Source of the DNA: Streptomyces xanthii
Lineage (GTDB): Bacteria > Actinomycetota > Actinomycetes > Streptomycetales > Streptomycetaceae
DNA: 64,000 nucleotides
Direction of reading: 5' to 3'
NCBI RefSeq assembly: GCF_014621695.1
Contig: NZ_CP061281.1
Location: 2,666,001 to 2,730,000, forward strand
In this document: piece after piece, positions 42,454-50,265 of the stretch
Layout: the number at the start of each line of letters is the position of its first letter
How positions within the stretch are numbered: the first letter of the stretch is position 1
Notes under the pieces: generated by a model
What the model was told of the DNA's origin: nothing
Seen by the model: only the letters and a program-made list of their open reading frames with translations
Database searches by the model: none
Made by a program: the position numbers and the translations under genes

Positions 42454-43369
42454 AGCGGATCCTCGGGTCGAGTACGGCGTACAGGAGGTCGACGATCAGG
42501 TTCACGAGGAGGAAGACCAGGACGAGGATCGTCACGAAGCCGACCACGGTCTGGGTGTTCTGGCGCACGATGCCCTGGTAGATCTGGAAGCCGACGCCGT
42601 GGATGTTGAAGATGCGCTCGGTGACGATGGCGCCGCCCATCAGGGAGCCGATGTCGGCGCCGATGAAGGTGACCACGGGGATCAGCGAGTTGCGCAGCAG
42701 GTGCCGGGTGATGACGCGGCGCCGGGGCAGGCCCTTCGCGATGGCGGTGCGGACGTAGTCGGCGCGCCGGTTCTCCGCGATCGAGGTGCGGGTCAGCCGG
42801 GTCACGTAGGCGAGGGAGACCGAGGCGAGCACGAGACCCGGCACGATCAGTTCGCTGAACGGGGCCTCGGTGGAGACCGCCGGGCTGATCCAGCCCCATT
42901 CGACGCCGAGGAGCAGTTGCAGCAGCAGACCGGTGACGAACGTCGGGATGGAGATCACGACGAGGGTCAGCAGCAGCACCGTGGTGTCGATGGGGCGGCC
43001 GCGGCGCAGGCCCGTGATCACGCCGAGGGTGATGCCGACGATGATCTCGAAGAGGATGGCGACGATGGTCAGCCGGATGGTGACCGGGAACGCGCTCGCC
43101 ATCAGCTCGGTGACCTTCTGGCCGTTGAACGCCGTGCCGAAGTCGCCGGTGAACACGTTCCCCATGTACGTCAGGTATTGCTGGAGCACCGGCTTGTCGA
43201 GGCCGAACTCCTTCTCCAGCTGCGCCTTGGTGGCCGGGTCGCAGGCCCGGTCGCCGCAGAGGCCGGCGATGGGGTCGCCCATCACGTTGACCATGAGGAA
43301 GATCAGCAGCGTCGCGCCGATGAAGACCGGGATCATCTGCAGCAGGCGCCGGATCACATAACGTCCCAT
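42446..43369 (-). CDS. peptide ABC importer permease (DppB/OppB-like), operon 2
   Basis: Permease of 307 residues with six helices. N-terminal GRYVIRRLLQMIPVFIGATL is the family hallmark; a periplasmic segment contains the CGDRACDPATKAQLEKEFGL insertion with a Cys pair, and the EAA loop is RTSIAENRRADYVRTAIAKG. ATG 43369. An 81-bp gap with a 14-bp stem separates it from the binding-protein gene upstream. Confidence 0.9.
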   Translation of the reverse strand: MGRYVIRRLLQMIPVFIGATLLIFLMVNVMGDPIAGLCGDRACDPATKAQLEKEFGLDKPVLQQYLTYMGNVFTGDFGTAFNGQKVTELMASAFPVTIRLTIVAILFEIIVGITLGVITGLRRGRPIDTTVLLLTLVVISIPTFVTGLLLQLLLGVEWGWISPAVSTEAPFSELIVPGLVLASVSLAYVTRLTRTSIAENRRADYVRTAIAKGLPRRRVITRHLLRNSLIPVVTFIGADIGSLMGGAIVTERIFNIHGVGFQIYQGIVRQNTQTVVGFVTILVLVFLLVNLIVDLLYAVLDPRIRYA

Positions 43370-43402
43370 GAGGACTCCGGGTTCCGGTTCCGTGAGCGGT
43401 GA

Positions 43403-43442
43403 GGGCGGCAGTCCGGCCGGTGACCGGTCCGGACTGCCGCCC
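43403..43442 (-). terminator. hairpin between binding protein and permease genes, operon 2
   Basis: GGGCGGCAGTCCGG (43403-43416) and CCGGACTGCCGCCC (43429-43442) pair perfectly. Located just after the binding-protein stop codon, it probably works as a partial terminator or mRNA stabiliser that keeps binding-protein levels above permease levels. Confidence 0.7.
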
Positions 43443-43450
43443 TCCTGGGG

Positions 43451-45091
43451 TCAGTTGACCTTGATCTCGTTGTAGACGGGGACGCTGAAGGGGTTCAGCG
43501 CGACGTTGGAGACCTTGTCCGAGTAGCCGGCGCTGCCGTTCTGGTACCAGAGGGTGATCGCGGCCATGTTGTCGCGGACGACGCCCTCGGCCTCCTGGAA
43601 CTTCTTGATGGCCGCCGTGGTGTCGGACTCGGCGTTCGCCTCGTCGATCAGCTTGTCGAACTGCTTGTTCGACCAGTGGCCGTCGTTGGAGGAGGCGTTG
43701 GTGTAGTACAGCGGCTGCAGGAAGTTCTGGATGAGCGGGTAGTCCATCTGCCAGCCGGCGCGGAACGGGCCCTTCATCTTCTTCTGCGTGATCTTGTTGC
43801 GGAAGTCGGCGAAGGTGCCGGTGGGGCTGCCGACGCAGGCCTTGTCGTTGTCCAGCGCGTTGTTGATGGAGTTGCAGACCGCGTCCACCCACTCCTTGTG
43901 GCTGCCGGTGTCGGCGTTGTAGCCGAGCTGCACCTGGCCGCCGGGGATGCCGCCGCCCTCCTTGACCAGCTTCTTGGCCTCGGTGGGGTTGTAGTCGCAG
44001 TACTTGCCGCACAGGCCGGGCTTGTAGCCGCCCTTCTCGCCGAGGACCGGGGAGGTCCAGTCGGTGGCCGGGGTGCGGGTGTTCTGGAAGATCGTCTCGG
44101 TGATCTGCTTGCGGTTGATCGCCATGGACAGGCCCTTGCGGACCTTGTCGCTGTCTGCCTTGTTCCACGCGGGGTCGTAGAACGGGAAGGCGAGGGTCTG
44201 CAGGATGCCGGCCGGCGTGTTGATGTAGCGGTCGCCGAGGTCGGCCTTCACGTTCTTGAGCTGGGAGGCGGGCACGTCGTCGACGAGGTCGAGGTTGCCG
44301 GCCGTCAGGTCCGTGTAGGCGGTGTTGTTGTCGGTGTAGACCTTGAGGTCCACGCCGCCGTTCTGCGCCTTGTCGTCTCCCGGGTACTTGTCCCACTTGC
44401 GCAGGGACATCTGGGAGCCCTTCTGGTACGACTGCACCGTGTACGGGCCGTTGCCCACGGGCTTCTTGACCCAGGCGTCGTGGTCGTCGAAGAACGCCTT
44501 CGGGAGCGGGGCGAAGGCCGCGTAGCCGAGGGTGTCGGGCCACAGCGAGAACTTCTGGTTCAGCTTGACCGTGAAGGTGCGCTCGCCGGTGACCTTGAGG
44601 CCGGACAGGGTCTGGGCCGACTGGCTGCCGCTGTCGGGGTGGACCTTGTCGTAGCCGTCGATCTGACCGAAGAAGTAGGCGTTCTTCTGGTTGTTCTTCA
44701 GGCTCGCGCCGTAGTTCCAGGCGTCGACGAAGGACTTCGCGGTGACCTTCTCGCCGTTGGAGAACGTCCAGCCGTCCTTGACGGTGATCGTGAAGTTCTG
44801 CGAGTCCGAGGTGTCGATCTTCTCGGCGAGCATGTCCTTGGCCTCGCCTGTCTTCGGGTCGTACCGCTTGAGACCGCGGAAGATCATGTCGAGGACCTTG
44901 CCGCCCTGCACCTCGTTGGTGTTGGCGGGCTCCAGCGGGTTCTGCGGGTCGCCCCACGAAGAGCGCACGACGCCGGAGCCGTCGCCGCCACCGCCGCCTC
45001 CCCCGCTGTCACTGCCTCCACCACAGGCCGTCGCCGCGAGGGCTACGGCCACCGCACCTGCAGCCCATTTGGCGTGCGTGGCTCCACGCAT
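43451..45091 (-). CDS. oligopeptide-binding lipoprotein, operon 2
   Basis: Family-5 extracellular solute-binding lipoprotein (546 aa). Signal peptide AKWAAGAVAVALAAT with lipobox (ATAC), then a Gly/Asp-rich tether and a DppA/OppA-type fold: SWGDPQNPLEPANTNEV, DGWTFSNGEKVTAKSFVDAW, KPVGNGPYTVQSY and DAVCNSINNALDNDKACVGS with two cysteines. It binds peptides outside the cell. ATG 45091 follows AGGAGG; the upstream ATG 45115 is part of the leader. It is paralogous to the lipoprotein of operon 1 (nearly identical signal peptides). Confidence 0.9.
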   Translation of the reverse strand: MRGATHAKWAAGAVAVALAATACGGGSDSGGGGGGGDGSGVVRSSWGDPQNPLEPANTNEVQGGKVLDMIFRGLKRYDPKTGEAKDMLAEKIDTSDSQNFTITVKDGWTFSNGEKVTAKSFVDAWNYGASLKNNQKNAYFFGQIDGYDKVHPDSGSQSAQTLSGLKVTGERTFTVKLNQKFSLWPDTLGYAAFAPLPKAFFDDHDAWVKKPVGNGPYTVQSYQKGSQMSLRKWDKYPGDDKAQNGGVDLKVYTDNNTAYTDLTAGNLDLVDDVPASQLKNVKADLGDRYINTPAGILQTLAFPFYDPAWNKADSDKVRKGLSMAINRKQITETIFQNTRTPATDWTSPVLGEKGGYKPGLCGKYCDYNPTEAKKLVKEGGGIPGGQVQLGYNADTGSHKEWVDAVCNSINNALDNDKACVGSPTGTFADFRNKITQKKMKGPFRAGWQMDYPLIQNFLQPLYYTNASSNDGHWSNKQFDKLIDEANAESDTTAAIKKFQEAEGVVRDNMAAITLWYQNGSAGYSDKVSNVALNPFSVPVYNEIKVN

Positions 45092-45201
45092 GGAGTGCCT
45101 CCTCTTACCGATCACGCGTCACGTACGCCTCAATATCAACTCAACCCGGACATGTCGCACGCCGGGTGGGCCAACGGGTGTACGCAGTCGGAGGAGACGG
45201 G

Positions 45202-45723
45202 TCAGACGGCCGTGGTGCGGCGGATCCAGCGGACCTCGCCGTCCTGGTGGACGTCGGTGGGACACAGGCCGGCCGCCCGGGCGACCGCGGCCGAGGCGTG
45301 ATGCTCCGGGTGGACGTGGGCCAGCACGATATCGATCGGGCCCGCGATCCGGCCGGCCGCCAGGGCGTCGGCCAGCGCCTTCGCCGCCTCGCTCGCGATG
45401 CCTCTGCCCTGCCAGGGGGTGCCGGTGATCCAGGCGATCTCCGCGGTGCGGTGGGTGAGGTCGACGGTGGCCTGCACGGTGCCGGCCAGGACCCGCTCCT
45501 CCGTGATCCGCACGACCCAGTTCAGCCAGGCGGTACCGGGATCCGGCGCCCCGCCCACCAGCCTCTCGTACCGGGCCCTGAGCTCCGCCTCCCGGTACGG
45601 CTCACCCCCGATGAAGGTGTGCAGCCCCGGATCCCCGAGCACCCGAGCCATCTCCTCGGCGTGCGCCACCTCGAGCGGCACGAGCTCGAGCCGCGCGGTA
45701 CGTATGAGCTGGGCCTGAACCAC
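45202..45723 (-). CDS. GNAT family N-acetyltransferase (RimJ-like)
   Basis: Acetyltransferase of 173 residues of the RimJ/RimL-like GNAT_3 group: IRTARLELVPLEVAHAEEMA at the N-terminus, AEIAWITGTPWQGRGIASEA as the acetyl-CoA motif, and the terminal HPEHHASAAVARAAGL. GTG 45723 follows GAGGAGAACC; the longer frame to 45816 has no SD. The gene is inserted between the two peptide importer operons on the same strand; a functional link is unproven. Confidence 0.85.
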   Translation of the reverse strand: MVQAQLIRTARLELVPLEVAHAEEMARVLGDPGLHTFIGGEPYREAELRARYERLVGGAPDPGTAWLNWVVRITEERVLAGTVQATVDLTHRTAEIAWITGTPWQGRGIASEAAKALADALAAGRIAGPIDIVLAHVHPEHHASAAVARAAGLCPTDVHQDGEVRWIRRTTAV

Positions 45724-45830
45724 GGTTCTCCTCAAGCGACACCGCCCACCTGCGCGGCGGGCGCCGAACATCGACCGCTGCCTTGCCGCCAAGATACGAC
45801 CGATCTCCGAGTTCACTCGGTGACGGAGGT

Positions 45831-45866
45831 GCGCCCCTTAAGGGGCGCGGGGAACTGCGCGATCAG
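45831..45866. repeat. dispersed palindromic repeat, solo copy C
   Basis: GCGCCCCTTAAGGGGCGC (45831-45848) is a perfect palindrome running into GGGGAACTGCGCGATCAGCC, the right-hand core of the repeat family. Only one half of the full cloverleaf is kept. It lies downstream of peptide operon 1 and upstream of the GNAT gene. Confidence 0.7.
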
Positions 45867-45958
45867 CCACGACGGCGCGGCAGCCGGCGGCAAAGCGAGG
45901 CACCTACGGCGGAGGCCCTCCGCACCGCTCCCCCAGCACGAGAGGTCGGCGGAACGCG

Positions 45959-45990
45959 CGCCGGCCCGCACCGATGGGTGCGGGCCGGCG
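45959..45990 (-). terminator. terminator of peptide importer operon 1
   Basis: CGCCGGCCCGCACC (45959-45972) and GGTGCGGGCCGGCG (45977-45990) form a 14-bp stem with a 4-nt loop, 16 bp beyond the stop of the last ATPase gene (46006) on the minus strand. Confidence 0.85.
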
Positions 45991-46005
45991 TGCTCGACGT
46001 ACGGG

Positions 46006-47154
46006 TCAGGACGCGTGGACGACGTCCTTCTCCTCGGCGAAGTGGCAGGCGGACTCGTGGGCCGCCTCCGAGTCCGAGCCCTTGAAGCGCTCGGGGATCG
46101 CGAGGAGCGGAACCTCCTCGGCGCACTTGTCCTGCGCCTTCCAGCACCGGGTGCGGAAGCGGCAGCCCGAGGGCGGGTTCGCCGGCGAGGGCACGTCACC
46201 GGTGAGGATGATGCGCTCGCGACCCTCACGGGCCTCCGGGTCCGGCACGGGCACCGCGGAGAGCAGCGCCTGCGTGTAGGGGTGCGTCGGGTGGTCGTAG
46301 ATCTGCGTGTCCGTGCCGATCTCGGCCATCTTGCCGAGGTACATGACCCCGACCCGGTCCGAGATGTGCCGGACGATCGACAGGTCGTGCGCGATGAAGA
46401 TGTAGGAGAGGTTGAACTCGTCCTGCAGCTTCTCCATCAGGTTGACCACCTGCGCCTGGACGGACACGTCCAGGGCCGACACCGGCTCGTCGCAGATGAT
46501 GATCTCCGGGTTGAGCGCGAGGCCGCGGGCGATGCCGATGCGCTGGCGCTGACCGCCGGAGAACTGGTGCGGGTACCGGTTGATGTACTCCGGGTTGAGA
46601 CCCACGACATCGAGCAGGTCCTGGACCTTGCGGCGCCGGTCGCCCTTGGGGGCCACCTCGGGGTGGATCTCGAACGTCTCCCCGATGATGTCGCCGACCG
46701 TCATACGCGGGTTGAGCGACGTGTACGGGTCCTGGAACACCATCTGGATGTTGCGGCGGACGGCCTTCAGGGCGCGGCCGGACAGCTTGGTGATGTCCTG
46801 GCCCTTGTAGAAGACCTCGCCCGCGGTCGCCTTCTCCAGGCTCATCAGGAGCTTGGCGACGGTCGACTTGCCGCAGCCGGACTCGCCGACGATGCCCAGG
46901 GTCTCGCCCTGGTACAGGTCGAAGGAGACCCCGTCGACGGCCTTGACCGCGCCGATCTGCTTCTTGAAGAGGATGCCCTGGGTCAGCGGGAAGTGCTTCT
47001 TCAGGTTGCGGACCTGGAGGATCGGCTCACCGCGCTCGATCGTCTTGTCGAGCGCGGCCACGGCCGCGTCCTCGCCGGTCGCCTTGACGACGGCGACGTC
47101 CGAGACGTTCGGGGTGGCGTCCACGGCCTCGTCCTTCTTGCCGAGCTCAGCCAT
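46006..47154 (-). CDS. peptide ABC importer ATPase 2 (DppF/OppF-like), operon 1
   Basis: ATPase of 382 residues. It has a 45-residue acidic N-terminal extension (ELGKKDEAVDATPNVSDVAV) missing from the operon 2 copy, then [40 protein letters not shown] and FIAHDLSI, and a Cys-rich C-terminus [14 protein letters not shown] with SACHF. The start ATG 47154 overlaps the previous gene by 8 bp. In the bldK interpretation this would be the BldKE-type ATPase. Confidence 0.9.
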   Translation of the reverse strand: MAELGKKDEAVDATPNVSDVAVVKATGEDAAVAALDKTIERGEPILQVRNLKKHFPLTQGILFKKQIGAVKAVDGVSFDLYQGETLGIVGESGCGKSTVAKLLMSLEKATAGEVFYKGQDITKLSGRALKAVRRNIQMVFQDPYTSLNPRMTVGDIIGETFEIHPEVAPKGDRRRKVQDLLDVVGLNPEYINRYPHQFSGGQRQRIGIARGLALNPEIIICDEPVSALDVSVQAQVVNLMEKLQDEFNLSYIFIAHDLSIVRHISDRVGVMYLGKMAEIGTDTQIYDHPTHPYTQALLSAVPVPDPEAREGRERIILTGDVPSPANPPSGCRFRTRCWKAQDKCAEEVPLLAIPERFKGSDSEAAHESACHFAEEKDVVHAS

Positions 47155-48199
47155 GGATCGTCTCCTTCCAGAAGTGGCAGGCGCTGCGCCGGCCGGGCAG
47201 CGCGCCGCCGTCCTGCTCCGTCACCTCGACGAGCGCCGGGACGTCGGTGCGGCAGATGTCCTGCGCCTTCGGGCACCGCGGGTTGAACGCGCAACCGGGC
47301 GGCGTCTTCAGGAGGTTGGGCGGCAGACCCTGGATCGCGTAGAGCTCCTGGCCCTTCTGGTCCAGGCGCGGGATCGAGTCGAGCAGACCGCGCGTGTACG
47401 GGTGCGCGGGCCGCTTGTAGATCTCGTGGACCGGCGCCTGCTCGACGATCCGGCCCGCGTACATCACGGCGATCTTGTCGGCCACGTCGGCGACGACACC
47501 CAGGTCGTGCGTGATGAGGATGAGCCCCATGTTGTACTCGCGCTGCAGCTCCGCGAGCAGGTCCATGACCTGGGCCTGGACCGTCACGTCGAGGGCCGTG
47601 GTCGGCTCGTCGGCGATGATCAGGTCCGGCTCCAGGGCGAGCGCCATCGCGATCATGATGCGCTGGCGCATACCGCCGGAGAACTGGTGCGGGTAGTCGT
47701 TGACGCGGGCCGCCGCGGCCGGGATCTTCACCCGGTCCATCAGCTCGATGGCCTTCGCCTTGGCCTCCTTCTTGCTGAGGCCCTGGTGCACCCGGAACAT
47801 CTCGGCGAGCTGGTAGCCCACGGTCAGCACGGGGTTGAGGGAGGACAGCGCGTCCTGGAAGATCATGGCGATCTTCGCGCCGCGCAGCTTGCGCCGCTCG
47901 TCCGGCGCCATCTTCAGCATGTCCTGGCCGCGGTAGAGGATCTCGCCCTGCGGGATCTTGCCGGGCGGCATGTCGAGGATGCCCATGATCGCCTGGGCGG
48001 TGACGGACTTGCCGGAGCCGGACTCGCCGAGCACGGCCAGCGTCTCGCCGGAGCTGACGCTGTAGTTGACGCCGTTCACCGCGCGGACGACGCCGTCACG
48101 GGTGTGGAACTCGACGTGCAGGTCGCGGACTTCGAGCAGGGGCCCGTCGTCGTCGGACCGCGGGGCCGGAACCAGCGCGGGGTTGTCGATGATGGTCAT
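47147..48199 (-). CDS. peptide ABC importer ATPase 1 (DppD/OppD-like), operon 1
   Basis: ATPase of 350 residues. [52 protein letters not shown] and [14 protein letters not shown] are intact; the C-terminal Cys cluster reads [14 protein letters not shown] and SACHFW. ATG 48199 begins MTIIDNPALVPAPRSDDDGP, a short extension before the domain. Located 11 bp after the permease stop. Would correspond to BldKD in the bldK interpretation. Confidence 0.9.
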   Translation of the reverse strand: MTIIDNPALVPAPRSDDDGPLLEVRDLHVEFHTRDGVVRAVNGVNYSVSSGETLAVLGESGSGKSVTAQAIMGILDMPPGKIPQGEILYRGQDMLKMAPDERRKLRGAKIAMIFQDALSSLNPVLTVGYQLAEMFRVHQGLSKKEAKAKAIELMDRVKIPAAAARVNDYPHQFSGGMRQRIMIAMALALEPDLIIADEPTTALDVTVQAQVMDLLAELQREYNMGLILITHDLGVVADVADKIAVMYAGRIVEQAPVHEIYKRPAHPYTRGLLDSIPRLDQKGQELYAIQGLPPNLLKTPPGCAFNPRCPKAQDICRTDVPALVEVTEQDGGALPGRRSACHFWKETIHG

Positions 48200-48210
48200 G
48201 TACGCCTCCC

Positions 48211-49161
48211 TCAGCGCATCTTCGGGTCGAGGGCGTTGCGCACCGCTTCGCCGAGCATGATGAACGACAGGACGGCGATGCTGAGCATGATCGACGGGAA
48301 CAGGATGATGTGCTGCGCCACGCGGATCGAGTTGCCGCCCGCGGAGATGTCGGCACCCCACGAGACACCGCTGGTGAGGCCGAGTCCGAGGAAGGACAGG
48401 GTGGCCTCGGCCGCGATGTAGACACCGAGCGAGATCGTGGCGACCACGATCACCGGCGCGATGGCGTTCGGCAGGATGTGCTTGAACAGGATGCGGTTGG
48501 TCCCGGCGCCGAGGGCGCGGGCCGCCTGCACGTAGTCCGCCTGCTTGACCGTGATGACCGAGCCGCGCATGACGCGCGCCGTCTGCGTCCAGCCGAGGAA
48601 GGCGAGGGCGGCGATGACGACGGGGATGCTGCGGTCCGAGAAGGCGTTGAGCATGACCATCGCGCCCAGCAGGAACGGGATGCCCATGAACATGTCGGTG
48701 ACGCGGGAGAGGATCGCGTCCAGCCAGCCGCCGAAGTAGCCGGCGAGCATGCCGATCAGACCACCGAAGAGGGTGACCACGAGCGTGGTGCCGAGGCCGA
48801 CCATGACCGAGGCACGGGTGCCGTAGATCATGCGCGAGTAGACGCTCTGGCCCTGCGCGTCGTAGCCGAGCCAGCCGTCGGAGAAGACCTTCCCCAGCTC
48901 GGGCTTGCCGAGGTAGTGGTTGGCCAGGTCGCGGTCGGTCGGGTCGATGCCCGTGAACAGGCCGGGGAACGCCGAGATCACCAGGAGCAGCAGGATCAGC
49001 AGCGCCGAGACGATGAAGATCCAGTTGGAGCGGAGGTCGCGCCAGGCGTCGCTCCACAGGCTGCGGGCCTTCTCGGCCTTCACCTTGACCGTGGGCTCGG
49101 GCAGTTGACCGCCGGCGGCGGCTGCGGCGGGGGCTTCCGCGGACTTGGTCAGATCAGACAT
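48211..49161 (-). CDS. peptide ABC importer permease (DppC/OppC-like), operon 1
   Basis: Permease of 316 residues, with N-terminal tail of about 35 residues, LWSDAWRDLRSNWIFIVSAL entering TM1, six helices overall, and coupling loop MRGSVITVKQADYVQAARAL. Highly similar to the operon 2 counterpart in the loop regions. The start overlaps the DppB-type gene by 8 bp. Confidence 0.9.
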   Translation of the reverse strand: MSDLTKSAEAPAAAAAGGQLPEPTVKVKAEKARSLWSDAWRDLRSNWIFIVSALLILLLLVISAFPGLFTGIDPTDRDLANHYLGKPELGKVFSDGWLGYDAQGQSVYSRMIYGTRASVMVGLGTTLVVTLFGGLIGMLAGYFGGWLDAILSRVTDMFMGIPFLLGAMVMLNAFSDRSIPVVIAALAFLGWTQTARVMRGSVITVKQADYVQAARALGAGTNRILFKHILPNAIAPVIVVATISLGVYIAAEATLSFLGLGLTSGVSWGADISAGGNSIRVAQHIILFPSIMLSIAVLSFIMLGEAVRNALDPKMR

Positions 49162-50086
49162 AGCGAATCCTCGGGTCCAGGACCGCGTAGAGCAGGTCGA
49201 CGATCAGGCTGGTGACGAGGTAGACGAGAACCAGGATGGTCACCAGTCCGACCAGCGTGGTTCCCTCCCGGCGCGACAGGGCTTCGTAGATCGTGCCGCC
49301 GACGCCGTGGATGTTGAACAGGCCCTCGGTCACGACGGCGCCACCCATCAGGGCGCCGAGGTCGGTGCCGAGGAAGGTGACGACGGGGATCAGCGAGTTG
49401 CGCAGCAGGTGGACGCCGATGATGCGCTGCTTGGGCAGGCCCTTGGCCACCGCGGTGCGCATGTAGTCGGAGCGGAGGTTCTCCGCGACCGACGTACGGG
49501 TCAGTCGGGCCACGTACGCGAGCGAGGCCGCCGCCAGCACGATGGCCGGCATCAGCAACTCGCTGTAGTTCTGGTCGTTGTTGACGTTCGGCTGCATCCA
49601 GCCCAGCTGGAAGGCGAAGACCGTCTTGAAGATGAACCCGAGCACGAACACGGGGACCGAGATCAGCAGCAGCGTCAGGAACAGCACGCCGGTGTCGGCC
49701 AGCTTGCCGGCCCGCATGCCGGCGACGACGCCGAGCAGGATGCCGAGAACCGCTTCGATCGCGAAGGCGAGGGACGCCAGCCGGATGGTGACCGGGAACG
49801 CGTCGCCGAGGACGTCGGTCACCGGGCGCCCCGAGGCGATCTGGGTGCCGAAGTCGAAGTGCAGGATCATGTCCCGCATGTAGTGCCAGTACTGGACCAG
49901 CACGGGCTGGTCGAGCCCGTACTCATGGCGCAGCTGCGCAATGATCTGCGGGCTGCTCGCCTTGTCGCCGAAGAGACCCCGGACGGGGTCGCCGGGCAGG
50001 GCGTACACCATGAGAAAGATAAGCAGAGTCGTCCCGATGAACACCGGGATCATCTGGAGCAGTCGTCGTGCGACATAGCGCCCCAT
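49154..50086 (-). CDS. peptide ABC importer permease (DppB/OppB-like), operon 1
   Basis: Permease of 310 residues with six helices; GRYVARRLLQMIPVFIGTTL at the N-terminus and RTSVAENLRSDYMRTAVAKG as coupling loop. Two ATG codons stand in tandem (50089 and 50086); the GGAGG is only one nt from the first but four from the second, so I place the start at 50086. A 176-bp gap with a long hairpin precedes it. Confidence 0.88.
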   Translation of the reverse strand: MGRYVARRLLQMIPVFIGTTLLIFLMVYALPGDPVRGLFGDKASSPQIIAQLRHEYGLDQPVLVQYWHYMRDMILHFDFGTQIASGRPVTDVLGDAFPVTIRLASLAFAIEAVLGILLGVVAGMRAGKLADTGVLFLTLLLISVPVFVLGFIFKTVFAFQLGWMQPNVNNDQNYSELLMPAIVLAAASLAYVARLTRTSVAENLRSDYMRTAVAKGLPKQRIIGVHLLRNSLIPVVTFLGTDLGALMGGAVVTEGLFNIHGVGGTIYEALSRREGTTLVGLVTILVLVYLVTSLIVDLLYAVLDPRIRYV

Positions 50087-50111
50087 CATGCCTCCATGTC
50101 AATCGCAGCAA

Positions 50112-50180
50112 GGGGCCCTTTTCGCCGTACGCACGTCCGCGCGCCCGAAAGAGCGCGGTACATACAGTGAAAAGGGCCCC
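50112..50180 (-). terminator. two-tier hairpin between binding protein and permease genes, operon 1
   Basis: GGGGCCCTTTTC (50112-50123) pairs with GAAAAGGGCCCC (50169-50180); inside, CCGCGC (50137-50142) pairs with GCGCGG (50153-50158). On the minus strand transcript it follows the binding-protein stop by about 85 nt and could act as a partial terminator or RNA stabiliser, as in operon 2. Confidence 0.65.
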
Positions 50181-50265
50181 CCGGCCAGTTTTTCGGCCCG
50201 CACGTACCCGCTGCCCCCGGGTGCGGCCGGGGAGCAGCGGACACGAACGCTGTCGTCAGCGGTTA

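Noticed and set aside
42207..44957. Long minus-strand reading frame of 916 codons overlapping the importer genes
   Set aside because: Composition is Arg/Gly/Pro-rich and it overlaps three clear ABC transporter genes in another frame.
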